A stretch of 5,361 nt of DNA. Origin: an uncultured Lentisphaeria bacterium. Lineage in GTDB: Bacteria > Verrucomicrobiota > Lentisphaeria > Victivallales > Victivallaceae. The notes under the pieces are model-generated. The model saw nothing but the letters and a program-made list of their open reading frames with translations. It ran no database searches and had not been told where the DNA came from. The translations under genes were made by a program, and so were the position numbers. Positions 1-5,361 of this stretch are shown here, in pieces; positions within the stretch are counted from its first letter, which is position 1, and each line of letters starts with the position of its first letter. The stretch spans positions 1-5,361 of the forward strand of contig CAIJKT010000762.1 in assembly GCA_903821255.1 (NCBI GenBank), written 5' to 3'.

Positions 1-2
1 AC

Positions 3-269
3 TGTCCAAAATCAGGGTAGAAGGTGTCCAAAATGATTGTAAAGTTGAAAGACATTATGCTCAACGACACTCCAAAGTGTCGGAGTGCGGTGTCTGAAAT
101 GGTTTGTTGCAGTGCCGGACGGTTGTCCAAAATCAGGGTAGAAGGTGTCCAAAATGTTTGTTAACATTGAAAAACATTATGCTCAACGGGTCTCCAAACG
201 GAGTGTGGTGTCCAATATGTAATGGGAGGCGGTTGTCCAAAATGAGCGTGACGGGTGTCCAGAATGTCC
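3..269. repeat. Degenerate tandem repeat block of TGTCCAAAAT motifs
   Basis: Non-coding stretch filling the left edge of the window. Two long units start at 3 and 124 (lengths 121 and 110), and a partial, more diverged third starts at 234. The first 33 bases of units 1 and 2 (3-35 and 124-156) are identical; the matching 33 bases of the third copy (234-266) agree at about 26 positions. Inside each unit the motif TGTCCAAAAT occurs as a pair exactly 22 bp apart (3/25, 124/146, 234/256). A weaker third copy lies near the end of units 1 and 2 (91, TGTCTGAAAT; 209, TGTCCAATAT). The string CATTATGCTCAACG is also shared by units 1 and 2. No reading frame is conserved between units because of 1-nt and longer indels. 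Motifs 22 bp apart starting with TG recall the multiple transposase-binding sites at ends of IS21, Tn7 and Mu-like elements, but no transposase is present, so that identity is inference. The block may continue to the left of the window. Confidence 0.8.
65..82. other. Perfect hairpin inside repeat unit 1
   Basis: The sequence CGACACT-CCAA-AGTGTCG forms a 7-bp perfect stem with a 4-nt loop. An alternative stem, CACTCC (68-73) with GGAGTG (82-87), uses overlapping bases. The corresponding place in repeat unit 2 keeps a shorter hairpin, CTCC-AAAC-GGAG at 192-203, although the surrounding bases differ. The structure is visible directly; whether it works as RNA or as a protein-binding DNA palindrome is unknown. 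Confidence 0.45.
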
Positions 270-309
270 TGTACGTTCCATGAAACCCATAGGCCCCGGC
301 AGACCCGGA

Positions 310-1293
310 TTATGAGACAGCGGACATCTCCAGCAGCCGCTTGATGCTGACTTCGATGGCGATGCTTTGAGCTTTCAACTGGAGTTCCGGCGTCATTTCC
401 GGAGAGTTGTTTTTGACCTCGGTATTGATAATATTGATGCGCTGATGGAGTTTCCCCCAGTTGGCCCGGAAGTATTCCAGTTGTTCTCCGGTGTAGCTCA
501 AGGGGATGGGCTCGGGATCCGGAGCAAGGCCGGGGTATGCAGTCCAGGCGTCAATGACCTGATGCGCCCATTGGATATTTTCCGGTTCTTTGGCGGGGCT
601 GGAGAACTCCCGGCTGCAAAGGAGGACTTCACAGTTATAGCGCTTCTGTCTGAACTCCTCGCACTGGTGGAGATCGAACCAGGATTCAAAATGGTATTGC
701 GCGTCGAGTTTGTGAAACAGTCTGAAATAGGATGATTCCTGGGTCCGGTTGGGTTCGGCGTAGCGGAATTCCCCGATCTGTTCGTAGACGATGCCGACTG
801 GATCCGGGGCGTTGTAATCGCGGATGTCCCAGACATTCAGGCGTTTCCACATGTGCCCGGGATTTTCGGGATCATCGCCGCGCATCCAGCACCAGAAGCG
901 TTCGTTGTCGCAGTACGAGCCGTCCCAGCAGTCAACCGGAGCCTTTTCGCGGCCGCAGGGGTTGCCGTTCGGGCAGAAGGACAGGACAGTTCTGCTCAGT
1001 ACCTCTTGCAAGTCCAGAGCGGTCGGCCTGCCGTAAATGTCTTTGCCGGTGACCAGTTGTTCGATGACGTCAATCATGCCGGCGGTGGTGCCGGGTTCAT
1101 GGGCGTGCGGCTGGGAGAAATAATGAGCCCGTTTCCGTGCGGCCGGAACCGTGAAGTCGGAAATGGTGATGCCGTAGACTTTGTACCCGGAATAAGAATC
1201 CACATCGTCGATCCGGATAATGTCCGGGTTAAGGTTGCGCCATTCCTGGATTTTGGCTTCGAGTTCATGCTGGCGGCAGGGGAAATTCTTCAT
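310..1293 (-). CDS. M14-like zinc carboxypeptidase family protein
   Basis: A 327-residue protein with no signal peptide or membrane segment, so probably cytoplasmic. It looks like a divergent member of the M14 metallocarboxypeptidase family, which removes C-terminal residues from peptides or cleaves peptidoglycan-type amide bonds. A zinc-binding HxxE motif lies in PHAHEPGTTAG (H63, E66), replacing the usual HARE. The segment PNGNPCG (108-114) sits where M14 enzymes have an NPDG-like turn. The third zinc ligand is likely H209 in WFDLHQCEE. A possible catalytic Glu is E314 near the C-terminus (SIAIEVSIKRL), but this is uncertain. The middle (residues 107-226) is rich in Cys and Trp. The start ATG overlaps the stop of the upstream rsmH-like gene as ATGA, and a good Shine-Dalgarno (CAGGAG) lies 8 nt upstream, inside that gene. 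The substrate cannot be deduced. Another metal-dependent hydrolase of the M14/AstE superfamily is the main alternative. Confidence 0.75.
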   Translation of the reverse strand: MKNFPCRQHELEAKIQEWRNLNPDIIRIDDVDSYSGYKVYGITISDFTVPAARKRAHYFSQPHAHEPGTTAGMIDVIEQLVTGKDIYGRPTALDLQEVLSRTVLSFCPNGNPCGREKAPVDCWDGSYCDNERFWCWMRGDDPENPGHMWKRLNVWDIRDYNAPDPVGIVYEQIGEFRYAEPNRTQESSYFRLFHKLDAQYHFESWFDLHQCEEFRQKRYNCEVLLCSREFSSPAKEPENIQWAHQVIDAWTAYPGLAPDPEPIPLSYTGEQLEYFRANWGKLHQRINIINTEVKNNSPEMTPELQLKAQSIAIEVSIKRLLEMSAVS

Positions 1294-2357
1294 CCGGCTG
1301 ACTCCTGATTATTTTTTGCCGCTTTGACCGCCCAGCGGAGCTGGGCGCATTTGGAGCGGGGGTTGTCGTATCGTTCCCGGGCTGTCGCCCTTATGGGGAA
1401 TTTGCTGTAATCGGAGTATGCGCCTGATTTGAAACATTCTTCAAAAGACTTCTTGACGCGGTTGTCTTCGCCGGAATGGAAGGCCAGTATGGCTGCTCTG
1501 CCGCCGGGTTTCAGCGCGAAGGGGAGCGCCAGCAGCATTTGATCGAGAGCGCTGAATTCATCGTTTACCGCGATGCGCAGCGCCTGAAAAGTCCGCTGCA
1601 GCGACCTGGTCACTTCTTTTTCCCAGTCGGCAAGCTTCACCGGCTCAAGGGCTTCGCGAACGGCATTGGCGAGCGTGGTGGTGGTCGTAATCTTATCGCG
1701 ATACTTGAAAATCAGCCTGGCGATTGCTTTGGAATGAGGTTCATCGGAATTGATCCGGAGGATTTTTTCGAGCGCGCTTTCCGACAGTGTCCGGATCAGT
1801 ACCGAGGCCGGCTGGCCGCGTTCCGGGTTGAGGCGCAGATCGAGCGGACCCGCGTTTTTGAACGTAAACCCGCGTTCCGGATTGTCAATTTGCATCGAGG
1901 ATACGCCGAGGTCGGCCAGGATGAAATCGAAGCCTCCGCCTGCTTCCGGCAGCAACTTGAGAATTCCGGCGAAGTTGAGTTTTTTCACGGTCAGAACGGT
2001 TTCATCGAAGCCCAGCCCGCGCAGCCGTGATTCGGTGCGGGGCAGTTCGAGCGGGTCGACATCGATCCCGAACAGTCGTCCGCCCGGAACAATGCGTGAT
2101 AAAAGATCTCCGGCATGTCCGCCGAATCCGAGAGTGGCGTCGAGGCCGGTTTCGCCGGGTTGCGGGTTCAGCACCTCCAGAATCTCGCTGACGCATATCG
2201 GACGGTGCATGCCGGCCGGAGTGCGGCCGCTCTCAAGCACCTTCCGGACATCGGCGGCATATTTGTCGGGGTTGAGTTCCTTGTATTTCTCTTCAAACTT
2301 GCGCGGATGGGTCCCGCTGTATCTGACGCGGCGCGTTTTCTCCGGTTCTTCGCTCAT
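1290..2357 (-). CDS. rsmH: RsmH-type 16S rRNA (cytosine-1402-N4)-methyltransferase with N-terminal extension
   Basis: A 355-residue RsmH/MraW family enzyme. Characterised members use S-adenosylmethionine to N4-methylate C1402 of 16S rRNA in the ribosomal P-site. Family signatures are clear: SAM motif DATLGFGGH (73-81), the acidic IDVDP (98-102), DLGVSS (149-154), NPERGFTF (159-166), PLDLRLNPERGQ (171-182), TFQALRIAVNDE (256-267), PGGRAAILAFHSGED (284-298) and the C-terminal NPRSKCAQLRW (332-342). The first ~50 residues form a basic, charged extension (RVRYSGTHPRKFEEKYKELN) ahead of MHRPI, where typical RsmH proteins of about 310 residues begin. I recall a similar extension in a non-dcw subgroup, so I keep the long start; M50 is the alternative. 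The Shine-Dalgarno upstream of 2357 is weak. No mraZ, ftsL or other division genes adjoin it, unlike the usual locus. It may therefore be a paralogue with a modified target. Confidence 0.88.
   Translation of the reverse strand: MSEEPEKTRRVRYSGTHPRKFEEKYKELNPDKYAADVRKVLESGRTPAGMHRPICVSEILEVLNPQPGETGLDATLGFGGHAGDLLSRIVPGGRLFGIDVDPLELPRTESRLRGLGFDETVLTVKKLNFAGILKLLPEAGGGFDFILADLGVSSMQIDNPERGFTFKNAGPLDLRLNPERGQPASVLIRTLSESALEKILRINSDEPHSKAIARLIFKYRDKITTTTTLANAVREALEPVKLADWEKEVTRSLQRTFQALRIAVNDEFSALDQMLLALPFALKPGGRAAILAFHSGEDNRVKKSFEECFKSGAYSDYSKFPIRATARERYDNPRSKCAQLRWAVKAAKNNQESAG
1302..1307 (-). promoter_or_regulatory. Ribosome binding site of the M14-like gene, inside rsmH
   Basis: On the minus strand CAGGAG lies 8 nt before the ATG at 1293. 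It is within the last codons of the upstream RsmH-like gene. Together with the 4-bp ATGA overlap it fixes the start of the peptidase and suggests translational coupling. Confidence 0.7.
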
Positions 2358-2408
2358 GGTAAATGTTCTCTATAAATTCAGGTTGAAGCGTGCCGCATGC
2401 CGGGATGC

Positions 2409-2726
2409 CTATTTCTGCTCAAAAGTAGTGACAGTCCATGCGCCGCCGCTGTCTTTTTTCAGAGTGAACTCCCATTTGCGGGAACTGTTGGTGACGACAC
2501 ACGAGACCACCGCCTGGGCGCTGTCATCCTTCAGGATATCCATTCTGGTGGCTTTAAGCCCGTAGCTCTTTACTTGCAGGAAGTTGTCGACAGCCTGCTG
2601 AAAAGCAACAGTGTTGTTGTTTACCGCCGGTGCCGTCTCCACCGCCTTTTTGCCGCAGCCCGAAATGAATATGACCATAGTTGCCGCAAGCGCCATTGAT
2701 GTAAGCTTGATATATTTGTTTCTCAT
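2409..2726 (-). CDS. Small lipoprotein of unknown function
   Basis: A 105-residue protein with a classic lipoprotein signal peptide: positively charged start (MRNKYIK), hydrophobic core (about 9-20) and lipobox ISGC with the acylated cysteine at C24. The mature part is about 82 residues and should be anchored in a membrane facing the periplasm. After a short linker rich in Ala, Val and Asn (29-41) comes a probable helix (AFQQAVDNFLQV) and then alternating beta-type segments (QAVVSCVVTN, KWEFTLKK, AWTVTTFEQK). This suggests a small alpha-beta fold similar in outline to DUF4878/NTF2-like lipoproteins, but no family is recognised with confidence. The ATG has a plausible Shine-Dalgarno (ACAGGA) about 10 nt upstream. 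It lies 59 bp after the 2H gene and 51 bp before the rsmH-like gene, so co-transcription is possible. Its function is unknown. Confidence 0.82.
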   Translation of the reverse strand: MRNKYIKLTSMALAATMVIFISGCGKKAVETAPAVNNNTVAFQQAVDNFLQVKSYGLKATRMDILKDDSAQAVVSCVVTNSSRKWEFTLKKDSGGAWTVTTFEQK

Positions 2727-2785
2727 TCTCAGATTTTCCTGTGTTAATAGAGAATTTAATTGCTATGATAAATTACACCGTCTAA

Positions 2786-3343
2786 TCAAGTATATCCAAT
2801 TAATTTCAAGGAAAAATTTGCACGGTGAAGCAGAACCGGTTCAAGCATTCCGTCCGTCAAGCTGTAAACGGAGATGGTATCAAGCATAAATCCGGTATCC
2901 GTCCGCGGCAGACGCCGCAATTCCCGCAACTTCAATTCCTGCTCATCTTCATACAGGATTAAAGTGCAGTGCGGAGTGTACGGGAACGGGCAGCAGGTGA
3001 AGCGGACAGGCGATTCCGCCAGCATCTGCTGTATTTCGATAAAGGGTTCGGCAGGCAGGACAGTGTAATAACAGATACCGCAGTCAGGAAAGCGGTTAAT
3101 TGCGCCGAAATGAGCGGTAAACGGTTCTGTCGCGGCGGCGATGCGGTCGACAGCCGCAAAGACTGCTTCAGGAGACTGTCCCTCCTGCACAGTGCCGAGT
3201 CCGCCCGAACCGGCCAGTGTAATTTCCACGGACATATCGGCCCGCGCCGGATCAAACCGCCGCCGGATTTCACGGACGATGTCCGCCGCGGGCGATGGCA
3301 CATTGAGGACAATATATGTCGGATCGGTAAAAGTATTTTCCAT
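2786..3343 (-). CDS. 2H phosphoesterase (LigT/2'-5' RNA ligase-like) family protein, first His replaced
   Basis: A 185-residue soluble protein from the ATG at 3343; a GTG directly in front (3346) could add one residue. Its architecture fits the 2H phosphoesterase superfamily (LigT/ThpR, CPDase, YjcG). Those proteins have two HxT/S motifs that act on 2',5'- or cyclic phosphodiester bonds in RNA or nucleotides. The second motif is clear: PHCTLILYED, with H125 and T127. At the first motif position the protein reads EITLAGSGGLG, with E40 in place of His and T42 retained. The expected fold is also suggested by YIVLNVPSPAADIVREIRRRF at the start and the central FTAHFGAINRFPDCGICYYTVLPAEPF, typical of strand-loop-strand segments in this family. 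With one His lost, enzymatic activity may be altered or absent; it could be a nucleotide-binding or different-specificity member. It is the first gene of a four-gene minus-strand group. Family assignment is fairly sure; function is not. Confidence 0.7.
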   Translation of the reverse strand: MENTFTDPTYIVLNVPSPAADIVREIRRRFDPARADMSVEITLAGSGGLGTVQEGQSPEAVFAAVDRIAAATEPFTAHFGAINRFPDCGICYYTVLPAEPFIEIQQMLAESPVRFTCCPFPYTPHCTLILYEDEQELKLRELRRLPRTDTGFMLDTISVYSLTDGMLEPVLLHRANFSLKLIGYT

Positions 3344-3535
3344 CACTCATAATCCAGACTTCACAATATATTAAGATGAATTTAATCCTTGTTCCGTAAA
3401 AGTGCAAATCTCATTTAATTTTACTGCTGGAATGCATAATCCGGTTGCATTTGCCGAATGACAAGGCATAGTTATTACAGGGTTCCGGAAATGTTTACGG
3501 AGCTTGCGCGGAACAATTCAAAAGGTCAGGTCTCT
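3344..3535. promoter_or_regulatory. AT-rich divergent intergenic region
   Basis: This 192-bp gap separates the minus-strand 2H gene from the plus-strand methyltransferase and must hold the promoters for both directions, unless expression comes from further away. It is clearly more AT-rich than the genes on each side. No strong consensus promoter is visible. Weak candidates on the plus strand are TTTAAT at 3414-3419, CATAAT at 3435-3440, and TTGCAT (3445) paired with CATAGT (3467) at 16 bp. On the minus strand TTGCAC is followed 17 bp later by TAAATT. An 8-bp palindrome, TTCCGGAA, lies at 3483-3490. No hairpin typical of a riboswitch was found. Confidence 0.4.
3521..3530 (+). promoter_or_regulatory. 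Probable ribosome binding site of the methyltransferase
   Basis: AAAGGTCAGG lies 5 nt upstream of the ATG at 3536. It is purine-rich and contains AAGG and CAGG, weak but well placed. It favours the start at 3536 over the in-frame ATG at 3458, which has no Shine-Dalgarno, and competes with the ATG at 3491, which has AGGG 8 nt upstream. Confidence 0.4.
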
Positions 3536-4168
3536 ATGCAGGAAAATCGTTTTGACAAGGCGGCGTTGAACTGGGATGACGCGCCGGAACGGGTTGAAAT
3601 GGCAAAGCACTTTGCCACGGCGATTGAGGATATTATTCCTTTGGATTCGAATATGCAGGTGATGGATTTCGGGTGCGGCACCGGGAATGTCGCCGTCCGT
3701 CTGTCGCCTCTCGTGGGAACAATTACCGCAGTTGACTCTTCCACCGGCATGATCAGTATGCTGGAGAAGAAGCTGGCGGGATCAGACCTGAAAAACATCA
3801 AGCCGTTTTTAGCTGAGTTTGATGAGGATAATTTCCGGAACGCGAGTTTTGATTTGATATATTCCTGCATGACATTTCACCATATTGAGGATATTGAGCA
3901 TGTGCTGCGTCTTTTTTATAAGATGCTGAATCCCTGCGGCTATCTGGTCCTGATTGATCTGGCAAAAGAAGACGGTTCGTTCCATGATGACAATACCGGG
4001 GTGGTTCATTTCGGCTTCGACCCGGAACTCCTGAACCATACACTCGATGAAATTGGCTTTACCGACATCTATTCCAGGACGGCATACACCCGGGTGAAAA
4101 CTCTGCCTTCAGGGATATCCCGCGAATATCCCATCTTCCTGATTACCGGGATGAAATCCATCGGCTGA
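3536..4168 (+). CDS. Class I SAM-dependent methyltransferase, substrate unknown
   Basis: A 210-residue cytoplasmic methyltransferase of the Methyltransf_11/25 type. The glycine-rich SAM-binding motif is VMDFGCGTGNVA (43-54 region), followed by the acidic residue that binds the SAM ribose (TAVDSS, D67). Next come the post-motif DLIYSCMTFHHIED (about 106-119) and LNPCGYLVLIDL (about 131-142). The C-terminal part has HFGFDPELL and a final IFLITGMK strand, common in this group of small stand-alone enzymes. I chose ATG 3536 because family members typically begin directly with a sequence like NRFDKAALNWDDAPERVEMA and an acceptable ribosome site precedes it. In-frame ATGs at 3458 and 3491 would add 26 or 15 unlikely residues. 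It has its own divergent upstream region and is 123 bp from uvrA. The substrate could be a small molecule or a quinone-like compound; nothing nearby decides it. Confidence 0.9.
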   Translation: MQENRFDKAALNWDDAPERVEMAKHFATAIEDIIPLDSNMQVMDFGCGTGNVAVRLSPLVGTITAVDSSTGMISMLEKKLAGSDLKNIKPFLAEFDEDNFRNASFDLIYSCMTFHHIEDIEHVLRLFYKMLNPCGYLVLIDLAKEDGSFHDDNTGVVHFGFDPELLNHTLDEIGFTDIYSRTAYTRVKTLPSGISREYPIFLITGMKSIG

Positions 4169-4217
4169 CATTGGCCTGTCAAGAGTCATATATCCGGAGT
4201 ATTTTTGGCGGTCAGCC
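4163..4217. repeat. Inverted repeat spanning the methyltransferase stop and the uvrA leader
   Basis: GGCTGAC (4163-4169), which includes the TGA stop, is perfectly complementary to GTCAGCC (4211-4217), with a 41-nt loop. A competing local hairpin, TGACA-TTGGCC-TGTCA (4166-4181), shares four bases with it. No uridine run follows either stem, so neither is a standard intrinsic terminator. A 7-bp match over this distance may be chance. Confidence 0.3.
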
Positions 4218-4219
4218 TA

Positions 4220-4248
4220 TTGATATTTTGCCGGTTTGGCGGTAAAGT
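4220..4248 (+). promoter_or_regulatory. Candidate sigma-70 promoter for uvrA
   Basis: TTGATA (4220-4225, five of six matches to the -35 consensus) and TAAAGT (4243-4248, four of six to the -10) are separated by exactly 17 bp. Transcription would begin near 4255, giving a leader of about 37 nt before the uvrA ATG. No E. coli-type (CTGT-N8-ACAG) or Bacillus-type (GAAC-N4-GTTC) LexA box is visible nearby, so SOS control is not shown by the sequence. Confidence 0.35.
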
Positions 4249-4291
4249 CTAGCTTGTATTTATTGACTTTATTTTATGAAAGCAGAATGGA

Positions 4292-5361
4292 ATGTTTAAG
4301 AATATTATAATTAAGGGAGCGTCGCAGCACAATCTCAAAAATATTGATGTTGAGCTGCCGCGCAATAAGCTCACGGTGATCACCGGTTTGAGCGGTTCCG
4401 GCAAATCGTCGCTGGCGTTTGACACGCTTTACGCGGAAGGCCAGCGGCGCTATGTCGAGAGTCTTTCCGCCTACGCCCGCCAGTTCCTGGACCGGATGCA
4501 GAAACCGAAAGTCGAGCATATTGAAGGTCTCTCTCCGGCGATTGCCATCGAACAGCGTTCAGCCGGGGCCAATCCGCGTTCCACGGTGGCCACCACCACG
4601 GAAATCTACGATTATCTGCGGCTGCTGTACGCCCACACGGGGATTCCGCACTGTCCGCAGTGCGGCGCGGAACTGCATCCGCAGTCGGCCCAATCCATCT
4701 GCGAAAAAATCGAAGGGTTCCCCCCCGGACTCAAATTGCTGCTGCTGGCCCCTTACGTCAACGGCAGAAAAGGCGAACACAGAGACATTATTGAAAAGAT
4801 GCGCGCCGACGGCTTCGTCCGCGCCCGGATTGACGGCAAGTTCGTCATGCTCGAAGATAAGATCAAGGATTTGGAGAAAACCAAGCGGCACACCGTCGAA
4901 GCGGTGGTTGACCGTCTGGTCACCGGCAAACTGGACAGCGCCAGGCTGAGCGATTCGGTGGAAGTCGCGTTGAAGCATGGGGAAGGAATCATGACCCTGC
5001 TGCTGGAAAAGACTGACGGGAAACCGGATTCCTGGAACGAAGAGCAAGTCAGCGAACATCTGGCCTGTTTGAAATGCGCCATGAGTTTCGGCCAACTGGC
5101 CCCGCGTAATTTTTCGTTCAACAGCCCCTACGGCGCCTGTACCGCCTGTCACGGGCTCGGCACGCAACTGATCATGGATCCGGCGATGGTGATTCCCGAT
5201 GATTCGCTGTCCATCCGCAACGGTGCCATTCCCGGCTGGCGGCGCGGGCCGCGCCGCCTTATCATATATTATAATATGCTGATGAGAAAACTTGCCGAGT
5301 CATATAATTGTCCCGACATGCTGACGATGCCGTTCCGCGACATTCCGGAGAAACTTAAGCA
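4292..5361 (+). CDS. uvrA: UvrA, excinuclease ABC subunit A (N-terminal 356 residues, runs off the window)
   Basis: UvrA is the DNA-damage-sensing ABC ATPase of nucleotide excision repair. It dimerises, loads UvrB at lesions and is released before UvrC cuts. The window shows the first ATP-binding half and insertion domains: Walker [10 protein letters not shown] (32-40), [24 protein letters not shown] just after it, NPRSTV (94-99) and [11 protein letters not shown]. The UvrB-binding region carries [13 protein letters not shown] (from about 151) and [11 protein letters not shown] (about 200-210). The first zinc module has C259-x2-C262 and C283-x2-C286 around [10 protein letters not shown], with the same 20-residue spacing as in E. 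coli. An additional CPQC (C121, C124) is common in many UvrAs. The frame is open to the last base; about 600 residues, including the ABC signatures and second ATPase half, lie beyond the edge. The start matches the family N-terminus exactly, but the Shine-Dalgarno is weak. A 7-codon out-of-frame ORF (4276-4299) overlaps the start. Confidence 0.98.
   Translation, partial: MFKNIIIKGASQHNLKNIDVELPRNKLTVITGLSGSGKSSLAFDTLYAEGQRRYVESLSAYARQFLDRMQKPKVEHIEGLSPAIAIEQRSAGANPRSTVATTTEIYDYLRLLYAHTGIPHCPQCGAELHPQSAQSICEKIEGFPPGLKLLLLAPYVNGRKGEHRDIIEKMRADGFVRARIDGKFVMLEDKIKDLEKTKRHTVEAVVDRLVTGKLDSARLSDSVEVALKHGEGIMTLLLEKTDGKPDSWNEEQVSEHLACLKCAMSFGQLAPRNFSFNSPYGACTACHGLGTQLIMDPAMVIPDDSLSIRNGAIPGWRRGPRRLIIYYNMLMRKLAESYNCPDMLTMPFRDIPEKLK

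Noticed and set aside
33..164. Short plus-strand reading frame of 43 codons across the repeats
   Set aside because: It crosses from one repeat unit into the next and the frame is not preserved in unit 2 because of a 1-nt indel, so it is most likely non-coding.
3..269. Repeat block as a CRISPR array
   Set aside because: Repeat spacing alternates between 22, 63-66 and 25-33 bp, the repeated motif is about 10 bp and degenerate, and the long units share their spacer sequence instead of having unique spacers.
853..1308. Plus-strand open frame of 151 codons opposite the M14-like gene
   Set aside because: It is antisense to a gene with recognisable zinc-site motifs and a strong ribosome site, and its own translation resembles no protein family.
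1476..2565. Long plus-strand open frames opposite the rsmH-like gene and lipoprotein
   Set aside because: Compositionally biased antisense frames (rich in Arg, Ser, Pro) of a clear methyltransferase gene; no domains visible.
2727..2800. Promoter for the lipoprotein gene on the minus strand
   Set aside because: TATACT and TTGAAA elements exist in the AT-rich sequence but never at a proper spacing from each other, so no specific promoter can be supported.
4190..4206. Intrinsic terminator after the methyltransferase gene
   Set aside because: The stem is only about 4 bp with a G-U pair, so the following short T run is not enough to call a terminator.
4276..4299. Seven-codon leader ORF overlapping the uvrA start
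   Set aside because: No ribosome site precedes it and such short frames arise by chance; noted only because the uvrA Shine-Dalgarno is weak.
4559..5167. Minus-strand open frame of 202 codons inside uvrA
   Set aside because: It lies antisense to an unmistakable uvrA coding sequence and has no recognisable motif.

Overview
The window reads as ordinary bacterial chromosome carrying six protein-coding genes, preceded by an unusual block of repeated non-coding DNA at its left edge. The organism is most likely a member of the PVC superphylum, with Lentisphaerota (Victivallis-like gut or rumen bacteria) as my best guess. That guess rests on the overall look of the UvrA, RsmH-like and M14-like proteins and on the mix of moderately GC-rich genes with AT-rich intergenic DNA. 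It is recognition from memory and was not tested by a search.

Layout. Positions 1-270 hold a tandem, degenerate repeat block: about two and a quarter units of 121 and 110 bp, each built from short TGTCCAAAAT-type motifs, with no convincing gene. Positions 310-3343 hold four genes on the minus strand. In the order they would be transcribed they are a 2H-phosphoesterase (LigT/2'-5' RNA ligase-like) protein, a small lipoprotein, an RsmH-type 16S rRNA methyltransferase with a long N-terminal extension, and an M14-like zinc carboxypeptidase. The last two overlap by 4 bp (ATGA), so they are probably translationally coupled. The other gaps are only about 50-60 bp, so one operon is possible. A divergent intergenic region of about 190 bp (3344-3535) separates this group from a plus-strand class I SAM-dependent methyltransferase (3536-4168). 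After a 123-bp gap with a candidate sigma-70 promoter, uvrA (nucleotide excision repair ATPase) starts at 4292 and runs off the right edge.

Functional reading. Three of the six genes act on, or plausibly act on, nucleic acids: RsmH on 16S rRNA, the 2H protein on RNA ends or cyclic nucleotides, and UvrA on damaged DNA. The small methyltransferase has no assignable substrate, and the peptidase and lipoprotein have no obvious link to the rest. I see no clear new defence or mobile system. The features most worth a second look are the left-edge repeats, which may be the end of an IS21/Tn7-like element or a repeat family, the 2H protein that has Glu in place of the first catalytic His, and the RsmH-like gene coupled to a peptidase instead of lying beside cell-division genes.
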